Assembly (NCBI GenBank): GCA_016617855.1 | Contig: JAECUM010004970.1 | Span: forward strand, 28,370 to 92,369 | DNA: 64,000 nt | Source of the DNA: Megalonaias nervosa | Taxonomy: Eukaryota > Mollusca > Bivalvia > Unionida > Unionidae | Reading direction: 5' to 3' | Part shown: piece after piece, positions 36,887 through 47,071 of the stretch | Numbering within the stretch: position 1 is the stretch's first letter | Layout of the letters: every line of letters begins with the position of its first letter | Notes under the pieces: model-generated | The model's database searches: none | What the model was told of the DNA's origin: nothing | What the model saw: the letters and a program-made list of their open reading frames with translations, nothing else | Translations under genes and position numbers: made by a program

Positions 36887-37155
36887 ATGTATCACTATAA
36901 TTCAATCCGACATGTTGGATTTGATCTGACAAATAAATTTTGTAAGAGATTTAATTCAATCAAATCAGCCTCAAGTTATACTGGTATAAAAACTAAAATA
37001 ATAAGCGATTGTATTAAAAAGTTGGATATCATATATAACCAAAGTATGGGTCAGTATGGCTATTCGCGACTGAAAATGATATGAGAATAGCGGGTTGGGC
37101 AGATGATGTGATGACATTTATTGACAATATGGTTGATATTACTAAAGCTATACAA
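36887..37155 (+). pseudogene. Left-TIR copy of the TIR-encoded small protein
   Basis: Starts MYHYNSIRHVGFDLTNKF just behind TATGTATA. It matches the intact right copy (53252-53557) until a one-base deletion in an A run (about 37018) shifts the frame and ends it at 37084. Homologous sequence continues to about 37155. No family recognised. Confidence 0.75.
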
Positions 37156-37157
37156 AA

Positions 37158-37552
37158 TTAAACATCTGCTGTTGTAACCCATATTTTATGATAATCTTTT
37201 TCATATCTGCTGACTCTCATTGGCAGAATATCTGTTAACATACTGTCAATAATACGGAACTCGCTTATTAAATCATCCATATCATATTTTATCCCCGAAA
37301 ATAAGATCGTATTTTGATCAAGTAATTTTTTTATAGGTGATACTTGCTGTTTTACAAGCATTTTTTTTTAGTCGCAAGACGAGGCTTAATTTTTTTACAC
37401 GCTGTTGCAAGAGAAGCACCGACACCATATATTATTAACAAAAACGGATTTAATGATGCTTCACTTGAAATTATACCGGAGCTAGTCATTAACAGTGGCA
37501 AATATGATATTACTCGAAGTATTCTGTTATAGTATTTGTAACATGTTTTCAC
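37158..37552 (-). pseudogene. Small protein with a hydrophobic segment
   Basis: Starts MKTCYKYYNRILRV at 37552. A hydrophobic stretch (FLLIIYGVGASLATAC) precedes a basic stretch. It then shifts frame in a run of eight T (plus strand, about 37362) into a frame that ends near 37158. It lies downstream of the fibre-like gene on the same strand. It could be a membrane-anchored or membrane-active accessory protein of the element; this is not a family match. Confidence 0.4.
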
Positions 37553-37720
37553 GCACCAAGGTTTTTTTATGATAATATCTGTAATATTGCATTAGAGCTT
37601 CCACATCTCGTTTTGGAATTTTTTTCTGAAATATGATTGAAATCAACTATATGTTTTTTCATTTATATAATATATGTTTACAGATTTTATACAATAGTGC
37701 TAGTCCCTGGGTTTGATTTA

Positions 37721-38923
37721 TTATACTTGAAAATAAGCTACAAATTCTAGACACCAAAAATAACGTCTAGTGGGCATTTCCTTTGGTATTAACGTAAATG
37801 TTTCTTTGGTGTCCTTGGTTAGCATCACCAGTAGAGGATTAGTATATACATTTAGTGGTTCAGAATGTAAAGTGATCACAGTAATTTCCAAATCGTACAC
37901 GGATAGCATGTATAACCCAGTTACTTCTGCGGTATGTTCGAGAGTTTTATCGCGAGGTGTCCATGTTGCTGATCCTGATGCTACTGTGTATACCACATTG
38001 ATGATCTGCTTGTGAGGAATTTTAGTAAGTAACTCTGTTACTAGATTCGTTTTGTCAATGATATTAGGAATTCCGTTAATAATATCGTTTAGTTTTATGT
38101 TAATGTCAGCGAGTTTAATATCTACAACCGCTGGATTTCCAAAAGATTCATTAAGATTTGTTTATATTTCAACGAAAATTTAAAAACGTTTGTACGAGAT
38201 TAGAAAAATCAGTTCTAATAGCTTTAATTCCATCGTTGATTGTTGTTATTGCTGTTACCGTCGGAATGTTGCTATCGTCGACGTAATTTTCTGTTACAGC
38301 GTCAAAATCTGTTTCTGGTGTTCTGAGATTATTAATACCATCATTGTTCATATTGAGAAATGCGCGCATTATACCACCGGTGACTAAGACATACTTAGAT
38401 TCTTGATCATCGACGTATTTTTTTTTTTGTTTGTTTTTGTTGCTGCGTCTGATTCTGCAGCTGGGTCTCCAAGATATGTAATTTTATTTCGATTCATGAT
38501 AATAATACATGTAACTGTCCCACCTATTTTATCAAGTTTGTTATCATCAACATACTTTAACTGCAAATAACTTACCGCTTGAGTTTGATTTAAGTTTGCA
38601 GGTGGATACCCGGTCTCTAAATATATAATTTTTTTTCCTGACATATCTAAGTTACCGCTTAAAATTCCACCAGATTTATGTAGTTTATTATTGTCGACTA
38701 ATTTAAGTTGTGCATAACTAACAGTCTGTGTATTAACGACATTTATTGGCGGATAATCTGTTTCTAACTCTAGTACTCGTTGATTTGACATAAACAGGTT
38801 TCCCGTCATTGTGTCGCATGATTTTTTCAAGTAACCTGATAAATCAACCTTACCGTCTGTTATTGTTGTACTTTCAGCTGATGAATCTCCTACTAAAGTT
38901 CCAAATTTTGCATAATAGCTCAT
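37721..38923 (-). pseudogene. Fibre-like protein with phage tail-fibre-type repeats
   Basis: About 400 codons from MSYYAKFGTLVGDSS (38923). The N-terminal half has three or four repeats of about 45 residues, each with a small-residue turn, GNLDMSGKKIIYLE, then a QLKYVDDNKL-type helix. This is the pattern of trimeric tail-fibre shafts of phages. The C-terminal part (37721-37996, starts MVYTVASGSATW) looks beta-rich and could be the knob. Frames break near 38400 and again near 38170-38000. A role as spike or receptor-binding fibre at the penton is inference from repeat style and from the capsid genes nearby. It is divergent from the ATPase, 55 bp away. Confidence 0.55.
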
Positions 38924-38977
38924 TATTTATTTATCGTCTGACAATTTGTTTGTATAGCATAAAATTGTATAACAAAA

Positions 38978-39682
38978 ATGGCAAAATCATCGATATTAAA
39001 TTGTGATACAGAGAGGTTGGTAAAACATAAACATAACAGTGAACTTCCAGATTGTCATTATCTTATTGTTGGAAGAACTGGATCGGGAAAAACAAACTTG
39101 CTTATGAATTTACTTCTAGGAGATAATTTTAACTACGATCGCGTTTATATTTACATGATGAATCCGCAGCAAGATAAGTACGAGCTACTTAACAATTATA
39201 ATAACAAACTTCGTGATGATCTTGAGGCTGGCGAAGATTTTTTTTATTATCAAACAACCAGAAGAACTCGTTCCAGTTAATCGACTTGATTCGTACGAAC
39301 ACAAGATAGTTGTTTTTGATGATATTCCGCTAAAAAACGAGGAAATGAATAAAATAATATCATATTTTTCACTGTCGCGAAATAAAAAATGTAATTCTTT
39401 TATCTCGCCCAAGGTTTTTATAATGTTGACAGATTTATTAGGCGAAATACTGGTTGTTTTATATTATTTCCAGGAATTGACAATGTTGACGTTAGAAATA
39501 TCGCGAACGAGCAATGTGGTGATGTAACAAAAGATAAATTTATTGAATTATATCATCCAGCGACGGCAAATAAATATGATTTTTTTTGGCTTGATAAATT
39601 AACAAATGATACGAGTAAAATGTTTCGGTGTTGTGTTGAAAAATATTTACAACAAATTTTATACAAAATAGTATATAATTAA
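38978..39682 (+). pseudogene. Genome-packaging ATPase (FtsK/HerA, A32-like)
   Basis: Starts MAKSSILNCDTERL. Walker A is GRTGSGKTNLL (residues about 32-42) and Walker B is KIVVFDDIPL. This family drives DNA into capsids in Polintons and related viruses. The length of about 235 codons equals that of the family and of the intact cousin at 62863-63540. Two frameshifts: one in a T8 run near 39240 and one near 39390. The stop overlaps the next start (TAATG at 39680-39684), a virus-like packing. TGTATAAC lies a few bases before the ATG. Confidence 0.88.
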
Positions 39683-40162
39683 TGGAAAGACAAGCAAAGT
39701 ACAGAAAACATATAGAAAATCTAAAAAAAACTTGCGCAGTCTCAGGCAAAATTTAAGCAGCATGTACAGCAAGCACGACGTGGCCAAGTGGTTGCAGCAG
39801 AATCAACAGCCGCCGCTCTAAAACCAATTACTGAAGCTTTCCTTGGAAAACAACCTGAAACTAAACCATTATCAGAAGAAGAACTTAAGCGACTACAGGA
39901 AAAAGGTTTACTCGGATTAGTTAAAGAACAACAAGAAGAAACTGCTGGAAGAATTATTGAGAGATCTGAAGAAGAAAAACGAAGATTAGCTGAGGCACTT
40001 GTAGCAAATATCGCTGATCCAGTTGCAAGACGAACTGAACTAGATCGGCTAATAAATGATCCACTAGCGCTTCAACGAAGATTAACAAATTTAACCACAA
40101 CGGAGATTAAAACTATTTTAACAAATTTATCAGAAAAATTAAAAGATATTGAAAAGGAGTAA
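39682..40162 (+). pseudogene. Helical charged protein, unrecognised
   Basis: Starts MERQAKYRKHIENLKK, then one frameshift in an A8 run (39721-39730). The second frame (39788-40162) is rich in Glu, Lys, Arg, Leu and Gln (PLSEEELKRLQEKG, ERSEEEKRRLAEAL) and should be almost all alpha-helix with coiled-coil potential. It lies between ATPase and penton-like genes, so a virion or assembly role is possible. No family match from memory. Confidence 0.6.
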
Positions 40163-40177
40163 GAAAGAGTTGGCGAG

Positions 40178-40729
40178 TTGACGGTAAAGTTTATGGAAGT
40201 TGAAGATCAAAGACGATGGTATACAAAACAAGCAAATAATGAGATAACAGAGAATGATTATGATAAAGTTTTAGAAGAAAATGATCTAAAAGATCTTGAT
40301 AATATAAGTAAATGGAGTGATGAAGAATTTAATGAATTTACTAATAATTTGAATGAAATAATGAGAGACGGTGTTGCTGCTAGAAATGAGTTGAAAACAG
40401 CTATAGAAAAGAAAAATATGCTTCCACTTTATGATAGAATGAGATATGGTATTATCGCTGCATTACTTGGAAAAACAGCAAAAGACAAAAGAGTAAAAGG
40501 TTTTGGTAGGGGGTGGAGTTTTAAAAGGAAATTTTCTCTACTTGATAAAAGTCGAGGAAAAGCAAGAACAGGAGCAGGAGTTAGAATATTTTCATCAGTT
40601 ACTGAAATGATAGGCAGATTAATGCTATTGATATCATTAAAAGACGCTGGAAATGTTGTTGCTGAAATTGACAATGAAATTATTGAGATACTTGATAATT
40701 TGAGATCAGAAAATTTATTATTTATCTGA
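40178..40729 (+). CDS. Intact hypothetical protein of element M (183 aa)
   Basis: An uninterrupted frame; the listed start MTVKFMEVEDQRRW may really be the Met at residue 6, since the ORF begins with a non-ATG codon. Acidic helical N-terminal half (ENDYDKVLEENDLKDL), a basic centre (KRVKGFGRGWSFKRKF), and a hydrophobic C-terminal helix region. It follows the previous gene by 15 bp in the same direction. Not recognised. Confidence 0.65.
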   Translation: MTVKFMEVEDQRRWYTKQANNEITENDYDKVLEENDLKDLDNISKWSDEEFNEFTNNLNEIMRDGVAARNELKTAIEKKNMLPLYDRMRYGIIAALLGKTAKDKRVKGFGRGWSFKRKFSLLDKSRGKARTGAGVRIFSSVTEMIGRLMLLISLKDAGNVVAEIDNEIIEILDNLRSENLLFI

Positions 40730-40824
40730 CGAATACAAAACTTTACATCACGATTTGATATAATCGCCGTGATTTAATTTTATAAATTTGTGTAATAATT
40801 TATTATAACAATTTTATATAAAAA

Positions 40825-41586
40825 ATGTCAGCAACATTATTACTAGACTCTAGCCAATCTTATAAAGATAGCGCAAATTTTTCTGTAAAGTATATTCCGC
40901 CAATAGAACTAGATCGTGAGAAACAATATGAAATTGGACTAATTTCCTGCACTTGTTGGAATTCTATGGCTAATGTAAAAACTGGAGTAAATGATGAACT
41001 TACATTTACTGTTCCTATACGTACTCCACCATTTTTCACGTGGAAAACAATTAAAATTCCACAAGGAGCTTATAATGTCACAGATCTAAATAAAATAATA
41101 AAAGAACTTATAACGAAAAATAAAGGTATAGCTGATAATTTTGAGCTTACACCAAATTATAATACGTTACGCGCTAGAATGACATTAAAAGATATAACAG
41201 TTAGTCTTGTATCGCAAACAAGTATCGCACCACTGATAGGATTTTATAATTATGTATATCCTGCTCTTAATCGTGATGATCCCGAAACGTATGACGGCTA
41301 ACTGCCAGTAAATATAACTAATGTAAACGCAATATTGGTAAATTGCTCTATTGCATCTGGATCTTATTCAGCTAAAGGTAGTAAAGGACAAACGATATAT
41401 AGTTTTTCACCAGATGTTCCGCCGGGATCTCTTATGCAAATTAGTCCACGTATGGTTATTTATTATCCGTTAAATGTTGAAAATCAAATAACAGAAGTAA
41501 ATATGCAGTTGACAGATCAGTCTGGAAGACAGTTTGATCTTAATAATGAAATTGTTACTTATTATTTACACCTACGCGAACAGTAA
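40825..41586 (+). pseudogene. Penton-like minor capsid protein, one in-frame stop
   Basis: Starts MSATLLLDSSQSYKDSANF. It is beta-rich, including KQYEIGLISCTCWNSM, an element I associate with the single jelly-roll vertex proteins of Polintons and adintoviruses. One TAA (41299-41301) breaks an otherwise continuous frame that ends TYYLHLREQ; total 253 codons. TTATATAAAA lies just before the ATG. It sits between the packaging ATPase and major capsid gene, the usual neighbourhood. The call rests on fold-like pattern and context. Confidence 0.68.
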
Positions 41587-41654
41587 ACATATTTTCTAAG
41601 AAAAGCTAAAGGAATTGGAAGTAAAATTATGCAACCTCAGATATAATGAAATAG

Positions 41655-41996
41655 AGAAAAAAAGTTTATCGAAGAAAAATAGTAGGAGGATTTTTGGGAA
41701 ATATATTTGCTAAAATTAGAGAAAATGCTCCAGGAATAGCTCACACAGTTGCGCCAATTGCACTTGACGCGTCAAAAGCTTTTGCAACTGGAGCTGCATC
41801 TGCTGCTGGAACTGCTGTGGGACAAAAAATAGCTGATAAAATAAAAGGCGATCCACAACGTGGTAAACCGACAATCAAACAAGCTATTTCAGAAATCGCA
41901 CCAACAAAAGAAACTCAACGCGCAATGATAACAATGACAAAGAAAAAAACTTTTATCACCAAGAGGAGAACAAATTATACAAAAATTAATATCTAA
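41655..41996 (+). pseudogene. Small basic/Ala-rich protein, possible pVI-like
   Basis: The frame after a TAG (41652-41654) begins with basic residues, then GGFLGNIFAKIRENAPGIAH and an Ala-rich hydrophobic stretch (SKAFATGAASAAGTAVG), ending with a Lys/Arg-rich tail. A short amphipathic or hydrophobic start plus a basic tail resembles minor capsid cement or membrane-lytic proteins encoded near capsid genes. No ATG is in frame, so the 5' end is damaged. Confidence 0.4.
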
Positions 41997-42042
41997 AGTA
42001 ACAACACCGAAATAATGTTGCATAACCTAATAAATAAAAAAA

Positions 42043-43597
42043 ATGTCTGTAAAAAATTATCTCGATTTAGCAGAAATTTATGACACAGACGACACAGTAA
42101 CAGAATTCGAATACGTTGAATATCTTGATGAAAATTCTAACGAACCTAATAAGACTGGATCGAGAACATTTAATACTCGAGACGAGGACGTATTTTTACT
42201 TCCTCATAAAGCAATGTTGGAAGTTCTTGGTCAGATTATGACAGTAGCTGTTCCACCTGCCAAAATTGCAGCTAACGCTGAAGTAGCTCTTATAAATAAC
42301 GGTTGGTGTTTATTTAAAAGTGTTAAATATCAGCTGGCCAATCAATCTGTCGAAAATATTTCAGATCACTTACAAGTTGCAAGTACAATCTTAAATATTA
42401 TTTTGTTTTCCGACGATTACTCCAGATCAACTGCAACTAAAATGATGCGGTTTAAAGATACTTGAATTGGTACAGCAGGATCTGGAGAATTTATTTTAAT
42501 AAGAGCATTAGCTGCTGGAGCTAATGCCCCTGCGAATGCTGCAAATGTAAGAGATTTTCTTATCGCTAATGCTGCCAATTTTGGTATGGTCCCACCAGCT
42601 GCAGCTGCTGATGAAAACGCTACAAGAGTCTCACTTACTGCAGCTTGTAATAATCTTGGTATAGCCATACCAGGAGCAGCTGCTGACGGTACTGCAATGT
42701 TAGGTTTGATTAATAATTTAGTTAATAACCCGACAGTTAACGTAAAAAATGTACGTTACAATGAAGGTCATGTTAAGAGAAAAGCACTTGCAGAAGAATC
42801 ACATCAAATTACAATGATGCTGCCACTAAGTACGATATTTGGCTTTTGCAGGGACTATAATAATGTATTTCGTGGAGTTAAACATACTCTTATTTTAGAT
42901 CGATCAGAACATAACGACTGTCTGTTTAGAACTGGTGGAGCTGATGTACAATTTGTCATAAACAAACTTGCACTATGGATGCCACGAATAACTCCGTCTA
43001 TCACTAAAATGGCAGAATTAAATGATATGCTGCAAAAACACACAAACAGAATTTATTTTCAGCAACATAAAATATATCAAACAGCAGTTCCGAATACCAC
43101 CGACTACACATGGCGAGTCACAACGACACCAAGTGAACAAAAACCGCGGCAATTATTTTGTTGTATTTCAGAGACAAGCGCGGCGTACTAACCAACAACA
43201 CAATAATGCGATATTTGATAGCGCTAATGTTAGACGAATATATGCTAGAATAAATTCAAAACAATATCCATATCGGGCGATAGAATGCAATTTTGCAGAT
43301 GATGAGATTAAAAATATTACTAGACCATACATGTATTTGCTCGACACACTGCAAAAATATCAAGATGTTGGAGATGGATCTCAGATATCAGTAGAGGAAA
43401 TTCGTACACTTTATCCGATATTTTATTTTGATGTTAGAAAACATAGCCAGCGAGCTGTAGACAGCACAGCTGATATTGAAATTACTTGGGCACTAGGAGC
43501 AGCTCCAGTAGCGCAGTTAAACGTGTATGCGTTAGTAATAAGCGATACATGTGTTACAGTTGACTCTGTCGGAGGTAAAATGTCAGTACAAGTTTAA
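42043..43597 (+). pseudogene. Major capsid protein (double jelly-roll, hexon-like)
   Basis: Starts MSVKNYLDLAEIYDTDDTV and covers about 518 codons, the size of Polinton major capsid proteins. An early segment FLLPHKAMLEVLGQI is followed by an Ala-rich insertion (42480-42640), then LPLSTIFGFCRDYNNVF, and near the C-terminus YPIFYFDVRKHSQRA. One in-frame TGA lies at 42463-42465, and one frameshift near 43150 separates the last third (frame through 43597). The position after penton and before protease is as in other Polintons. Confidence 0.78.
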
Positions 43598-43614
43598 TCT
43601 GTAATTGTTATATA

Positions 43615-44011
43615 ATGACAAAATATATTGTAAAAGAAATATATTTTACTGATGGTCAAGTTAAAAAAATTAGCAGCTGCTGTTGCAAAGAAAAGACAAG
43701 TATCATTAAAGGTCAACCATAACACCAAAGGTGTTTTAGGTACTTTGACAAAATTAATGTTAACCAAAAAACAACTAAATAAATACGATCGCAAAAAAAC
43801 TTTTGTTTTAAATTTAAGTGCTGCACAAATAACTGCAATGGCAAAACATGGCGGCTTCTTTGGTCCGGCATTATCTGTAATAGCCAGAACGTTAATACCT
43901 AAAATTTTACCAGTGTTAGGTACATTAGGATTAGCAGCAGCCTCTGGAGCAGTATCTGGCGCAACGAAAAAGGCAGTTGAAGGTAGTGGTATAAAGAAAA
44001 TTTTCGTATGA
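43615..44011 (+). pseudogene. Small conserved Polinton protein (LTKxQ / glycine-rich tail)
   Basis: Starts MTKYIVKEIYFTDGQVKK immediately after TTATATA. A frameshift in an A7 run (about 43660) leads into a frame with MLTKKQLNKYDRKK, LNLSAAQITAMAKHGGFF and a hydrophobic Ala/Gly-rich end (LPVLGTLGLAAASGAVSG). I associate this layout with a small protein found next to capsid genes in many Polintons. Its role is uncertain; a core or membrane-active virion component is plausible. Confidence 0.6.
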
Positions 44012-44049
44012 ATATCGATGGTAACAATTTTATGTGATTGATAAATATA

Positions 44050-44249
44050 ATGCCTAAAAGAAAAACAACGACGAAAAAAAAGACAACGACGAAAAGAAAG
44101 ACAACGACGAAAAAAAAAACAAAACACTACAGAGGCGAAAAGGGGGATTTATTCCAATAGCCCCGCTAATAGAAGGATTGGCAGGAAATCTATTGTCAGA
44201 TCTGTTGGGAGTAGGACGAGGACTAATGTTGTCTGGAACAAGGAGATAA
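44050..44249 (+). pseudogene. pX-like basic core peptide
   Basis: Starts MPKRKTTTKKKTTTKRK with threefold TTTKKK-type repeats, then a frameshift in an A9 run (44111-44119) into GGFIPIAPLIEGLAG and LMLSGTRR with TAA at 44247-44249. A highly basic N-terminus plus a GGFIP hydrophobic segment resembles adenoviral pX/mu-like DNA-condensing peptides of adintovirus-type elements. The protease frame follows immediately. Confidence 0.6.
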
Positions 44250-44686
44250 AGTCTGCGTTAAGTAATTTTTATATACTTGATACACTAAAAAAAGTAAAAA
44301 ATTTCAGTGGAGTTTATTCTAAAGATGAACTTACGGCGATTCCACCAACGTCAGGTTCGTGTGTTATAAATATACAAGATTTTAATGACGGATCTGGCAC
44401 ACATTGGGTAGCTGTTTATGATAACAATTATTTTGACTCGATCGGAATTCCACCAAGTGACGCAGTAAAAAAATATATGAGTAGAATACAAGATATGAAG
44501 TCTCTTACGAAAATAATAAATTATTCATCTAATCAAATTCAACCAGTTGGAACTTCCGCTTGTGGATATTATTGCGTAATGTTCATTAAACAGATGACCG
44601 AAAATCCAGATTTTTTAAAGTTTATCTTGCAATTTGACAAACAACCTTCTCACGCTAATGATGAGATTGCATTAAATTTTATCTAA
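44250..44686 (+). CDS. Adenain-like maturation cysteine protease
   Basis: An open frame with no stop, about 145 codons. The catalytic pattern of adenovirus-type proteases is present: His in GTHWVAVYDNNYFD (about 44398), the acidic Asp in NYFD, and Cys in TSACGYYCVMFI (about 44560). The family cleaves virion precursor proteins. No ATG exists before 44477, so the start has been lost or is non-canonical; the frame is open far upstream through the core peptide region. Length is slightly short of the usual 170-200. Confidence 0.85.
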
Positions 44687-44701
44687 ACTCACTGATATAC
44701 A

Positions 44702-44900
44702 ATGTCAACATATTGTCTTAAGTGTAAAACTAAAACAGAAAATAAAGACGAAAAAACAAAAAAAAACAAAACAAAAAATAATAGAATAATGCTGAAAAGT
44801 ATTTGTGCAATCTGTGGAAGAAAAAAAAAGTATGTTTTTACCAAAAACAAAGTTGTCCGGAGCTGGTTACCCTGACAAGATTATTTTAGTAGACGACTAA
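44702..44900 (+). pseudogene. Zinc-ribbon small protein
   Basis: Starts MSTYCLKCKTKTEN and has a second pair ICAICGRKKK, a CX2C...CX2C zinc ribbon. A likely frameshift in an A9 run near 44823 separates the last residues (GAGYPDKIILVDD). In element T the same type of ribbon (MILYCVRCRT...RCVKCGT) is fused in one frame to a phospholipase A2 domain, so this and the next gene may derive from one fused gene. Confidence 0.6.
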
Positions 44901-44907
44901 ATAAATA

Positions 44908-45468
44908 ATGACATGCGACTGCGATTGCGATAGAGATTTGTGTCTCGAGCAAAACAAAATTGTTACATATTGTCAAAAATGCAAAAACAGAGAAATACTT
45001 GGAACAGGTATAGATACACATAAATTTATTGGAAAATTGCCGAAACCAAAAGGCGGTTGGACATTGCCAGGCCATAAATATACTGGGCCTTATAATCCTC
45101 TTGATAAACAACTTGACGAAAACGATAATTCGCTGCCAGAACAAGAGCCTTACAATCAAGTTGACGCAAGAGCAATGCGCCATGATATCTGCTACAGAGA
45201 TATTGATCTTCCAGACAGCGAACAAAATAAACATAGCTGCGATAAAGTAAAGTTAGACGAACTTCGTGATATGAAACTTGTAAATATGCGAGAACGTGTT
45301 GACCGAAGGCTGGTCCAGGGTTTTATAGGAGCAAAATATAAACTCGGACTCGGTAAAAAAGAACTATATGATGATCTTGCATCTGAACTACACAGACCTA
45401 ACAAAAAAAGTTTCCGCTACATAAAGTTGTCGCAAATGCCGTTGATGACATCTGGGCGAGAGACTTAG
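44908..45468 (+). CDS. Parvovirus VP1-type phospholipase A2, running into the integrase
   Basis: Starts MTCDCDCDRDLCLEQNK, a Cys-rich head with a YCQKCKNRE pair. The PLA2 core has the calcium loop YTGPYNPLDKQL (about 45078) and the catalytic HD pair in AMRHDICYRD (about 45175-45204). Such domains let parvoviruses leave endosomes by hydrolysing membrane lipids. All key residues seen are intact. After LGLGKK (about 45357) the frame continues into residues typical of the integrase N-terminus (ELYDDLASELHRP) before ending out of frame at 45468. Either a stop was lost or the two proteins were fused. Confidence 0.8.
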   Translation: MTCDCDCDRDLCLEQNKIVTYCQKCKNREILGTGIDTHKFIGKLPKPKGGWTLPGHKYTGPYNPLDKQLDENDNSLPEQEPYNQVDARAMRHDICYRDIDLPDSEQNKHSCDKVKLDELRDMKLVNMRERVDRRLVQGFIGAKYKLGLGKKELYDDLASELHRPNKKSFRYIKLSQMPLMTSGRET

Positions 45469-46295
45469 TTGATGTTTCAAATCTAGCTCAGTTTAACGTT
45501 GGCGCTGATGGAGCTCCAAAGAGATATCTTTTTAATGTTGTAGATGTTTTTAGCAAATACGCGTTTAGTATACCCGTTTCGGATAAAACAGGGACATCGA
45601 TGACTGATGCGCTAAAACAAATTATTGTTAACACAGAAAGAAAACCAAATAGAATCTGAACTGATCACGGAGCGGAATTTTTTAATAAAAAAATTGAACA
45701 GTTTTTAGAGCAAAATAACATTAAAAAATATGTCACAGGAAATGAGGGAAAAAGTGTCATCGTCGAGCGATTTAATCGCACGCTCAACGAAAAAATCCAC
45801 AAATATTTGACAGCTAAAAATACGAGTAAATATATTGACAATTTACAAAACATTGTTGACGAGTATAATAACACGAAACACAGATCCATTTCGCTAGGCA
45901 AAAGTAAAATGTCGCCAAACGACGCGATTGCAAATCCAGTATTAGCAAACGAAAATATGTACCGCAGACACAAATTTAAAGTTGGCGATAAAGTTAGAAT
46001 TTCTTTGACGAAAAAAACATTTGAAAAAGGATATACTCATAACTGGAGTGAAGAAGTATTTGTTGTTGATAAAGTACTTTTAACAATACCAGTTACATAC
46101 TCGTTGAAAGATTTATTAGGTGAGCCTATAACTGGCAGTTTTACGAGCAAGAACTTCAGAAAACAGAACAAGATATATTTGTTATTGAAAAAGTTATTAA
46201 AAAGCGCGGCAACAAAAGTTTAGTCAAATGGCGTGGATATGGCGATAAATTTAATAGCTGGGTACCAACTAAGTCGATTTCATCGACTGAATAAT
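45358..46295 (+). pseudogene. Retroviral-type integrase with chromodomain
   Basis: About 310 codons. The core holds VDVFSKYAF (first Asp), TDHGAEFF (second Asp, just after an in-frame TGA at 45657-45659) and KSVIVERFNRTL (Glu). The Asp-Glu spacing of 33 residues is what I see in Polinton integrases. YNNTKHRSISLGKSKMSP, then the C-terminal KVGDKVRISL and a chromodomain VKWRGYGDKFNSWVP (about 46225-46265). Frameshifts lie near 45425 and 46145. The enzyme would insert the linear genome; the chromodomain may target chromatin. Confidence 0.9.
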
Positions 46296-46301
46296 ATTAT
46301 T

Positions 46302-46751
46302 ATAAATTTCTTCGTATTTTATTAATACTGATTTACATTTTACTGGTTTACATAAAGAAATTAAATGTAATTTTCTTGCATCATCGACTGGCATTAAATT
46401 AAATATTTTAACAAAAATAAAATCGTATTTTATATTTCTTTGTTGTCCAGCTATTTTTACGTTTTAAAAGGGCTTTATAAGCTGCCAAAATATTTGATGC
46501 TCGGCAACAGTAAAATTAAATTTTATTATTTTTTTAGCAATATGGTACTTAACATCATATCGCCCAGTTGTTGGTCTGCTTAGATTTTTTTTACTAACAA
46601 CAACATCATCTTCGCCGTCGTCATAGTTATGCAAAATATCTTTTTCAGTATAATCAGCAAATCTGTCATTAGTAATCTTTTCTAATGTAAAATTTGAAAC
46701 TGAAACAAAATCTTCCGAATTTAGTTTAGCCAGTCTCTCAATTAAGTTCAT
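46302..46751 (-). pseudogene. Hypothetical protein of element M, minus strand
   Basis: Starts MNLIERLAKLNSEDFVSV at 46751; the first 95 codons are open to a stop at 46464. The likely continuation (KIAGQQRNIKYDFIF, then KPVKCKSVLIKYEE) runs in a second frame to about 46302. Divergent from the next gene across a 38-bp A/T-rich spacer. Not recognised. Confidence 0.45.
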
Positions 46752-46789
46752 TATTATAATAATCTTTTGTCTAATTAATAAATAATAAG

Positions 46790-47071
46790 ATGTTCGGAGA
46801 AATAAAATATCATCAGCGAGTTAATATATTAAATCATAAAGAATTAGCTGAGGCAATTCGAACTTGTTTATTGGGACATAATTTTTATTTTGTTGATGTT
46901 ATGATAACATTAGGCGATTCTGACAAATTTTTATTAACAGCAGCAGACAAAATAAAACTCGATACAAATAAAATGATGACGTTACGATTTAATCGCGACG
47001 ATGTAATGGAATTTAGTCATAATTGTCTCACTCGAAATGATATAGAAAATATCATTAGTTATCGTATTTAA
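46790..47071 (+). CDS. Intact hypothetical protein (93 aa)
   Basis: Starts MFGEIKYHQRVNILNHKE and ends IENIISYRI. Open throughout, with mixed alpha/beta composition and no cysteine pairs of note. Its 3' end overlaps the 3' end of the HNH gene by 17 bp (tail to tail). Not recognised. Confidence 0.55.
   Translation: MFGEIKYHQRVNILNHKELAEAIRTCLLGHNFYFVDVMITLGDSDKFLLTAADKIKLDTNKMMTLRFNRDDVMEFSHNCLTRNDIENIISYRI

Larger units (their letters stand above)
36605..37155. repeat. Left terminal inverted repeat of element M
   Basis: Matches 53277-53839 in inverted orientation, starting AGTAGTATAC against AGTAGTATGC. Over the first 540 bp the copies differ by scattered substitutions, a one-base deletion in an A run near 37018 and a deletion of about 15-18 bp near 37140 bounded by GATATT. 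The flanking bases outside (CACATA against CCATCT) are not a duplication. Confidence 0.95.

Noticed and set aside
42463..42465. Stop-codon reassignment or readthrough in element M (TGA in capsid and integrase genes)
   Set aside because: TAA also interrupts the penton-like gene and frameshifts are common, so ordinary decay is the simpler explanation.
44823..44840. Programmed frameshifting at A-runs in element M
   Set aside because: Shifts occur at many different homopolymers and in both directions across nearly all genes, which fits indel decay or assembly error better than a programmed signal.
46302..46751. Poxvirus late-factor-like protein
   Set aside because: Position resembled accessory genes of other elements, but no cysteine pattern or motif of that family could be seen.
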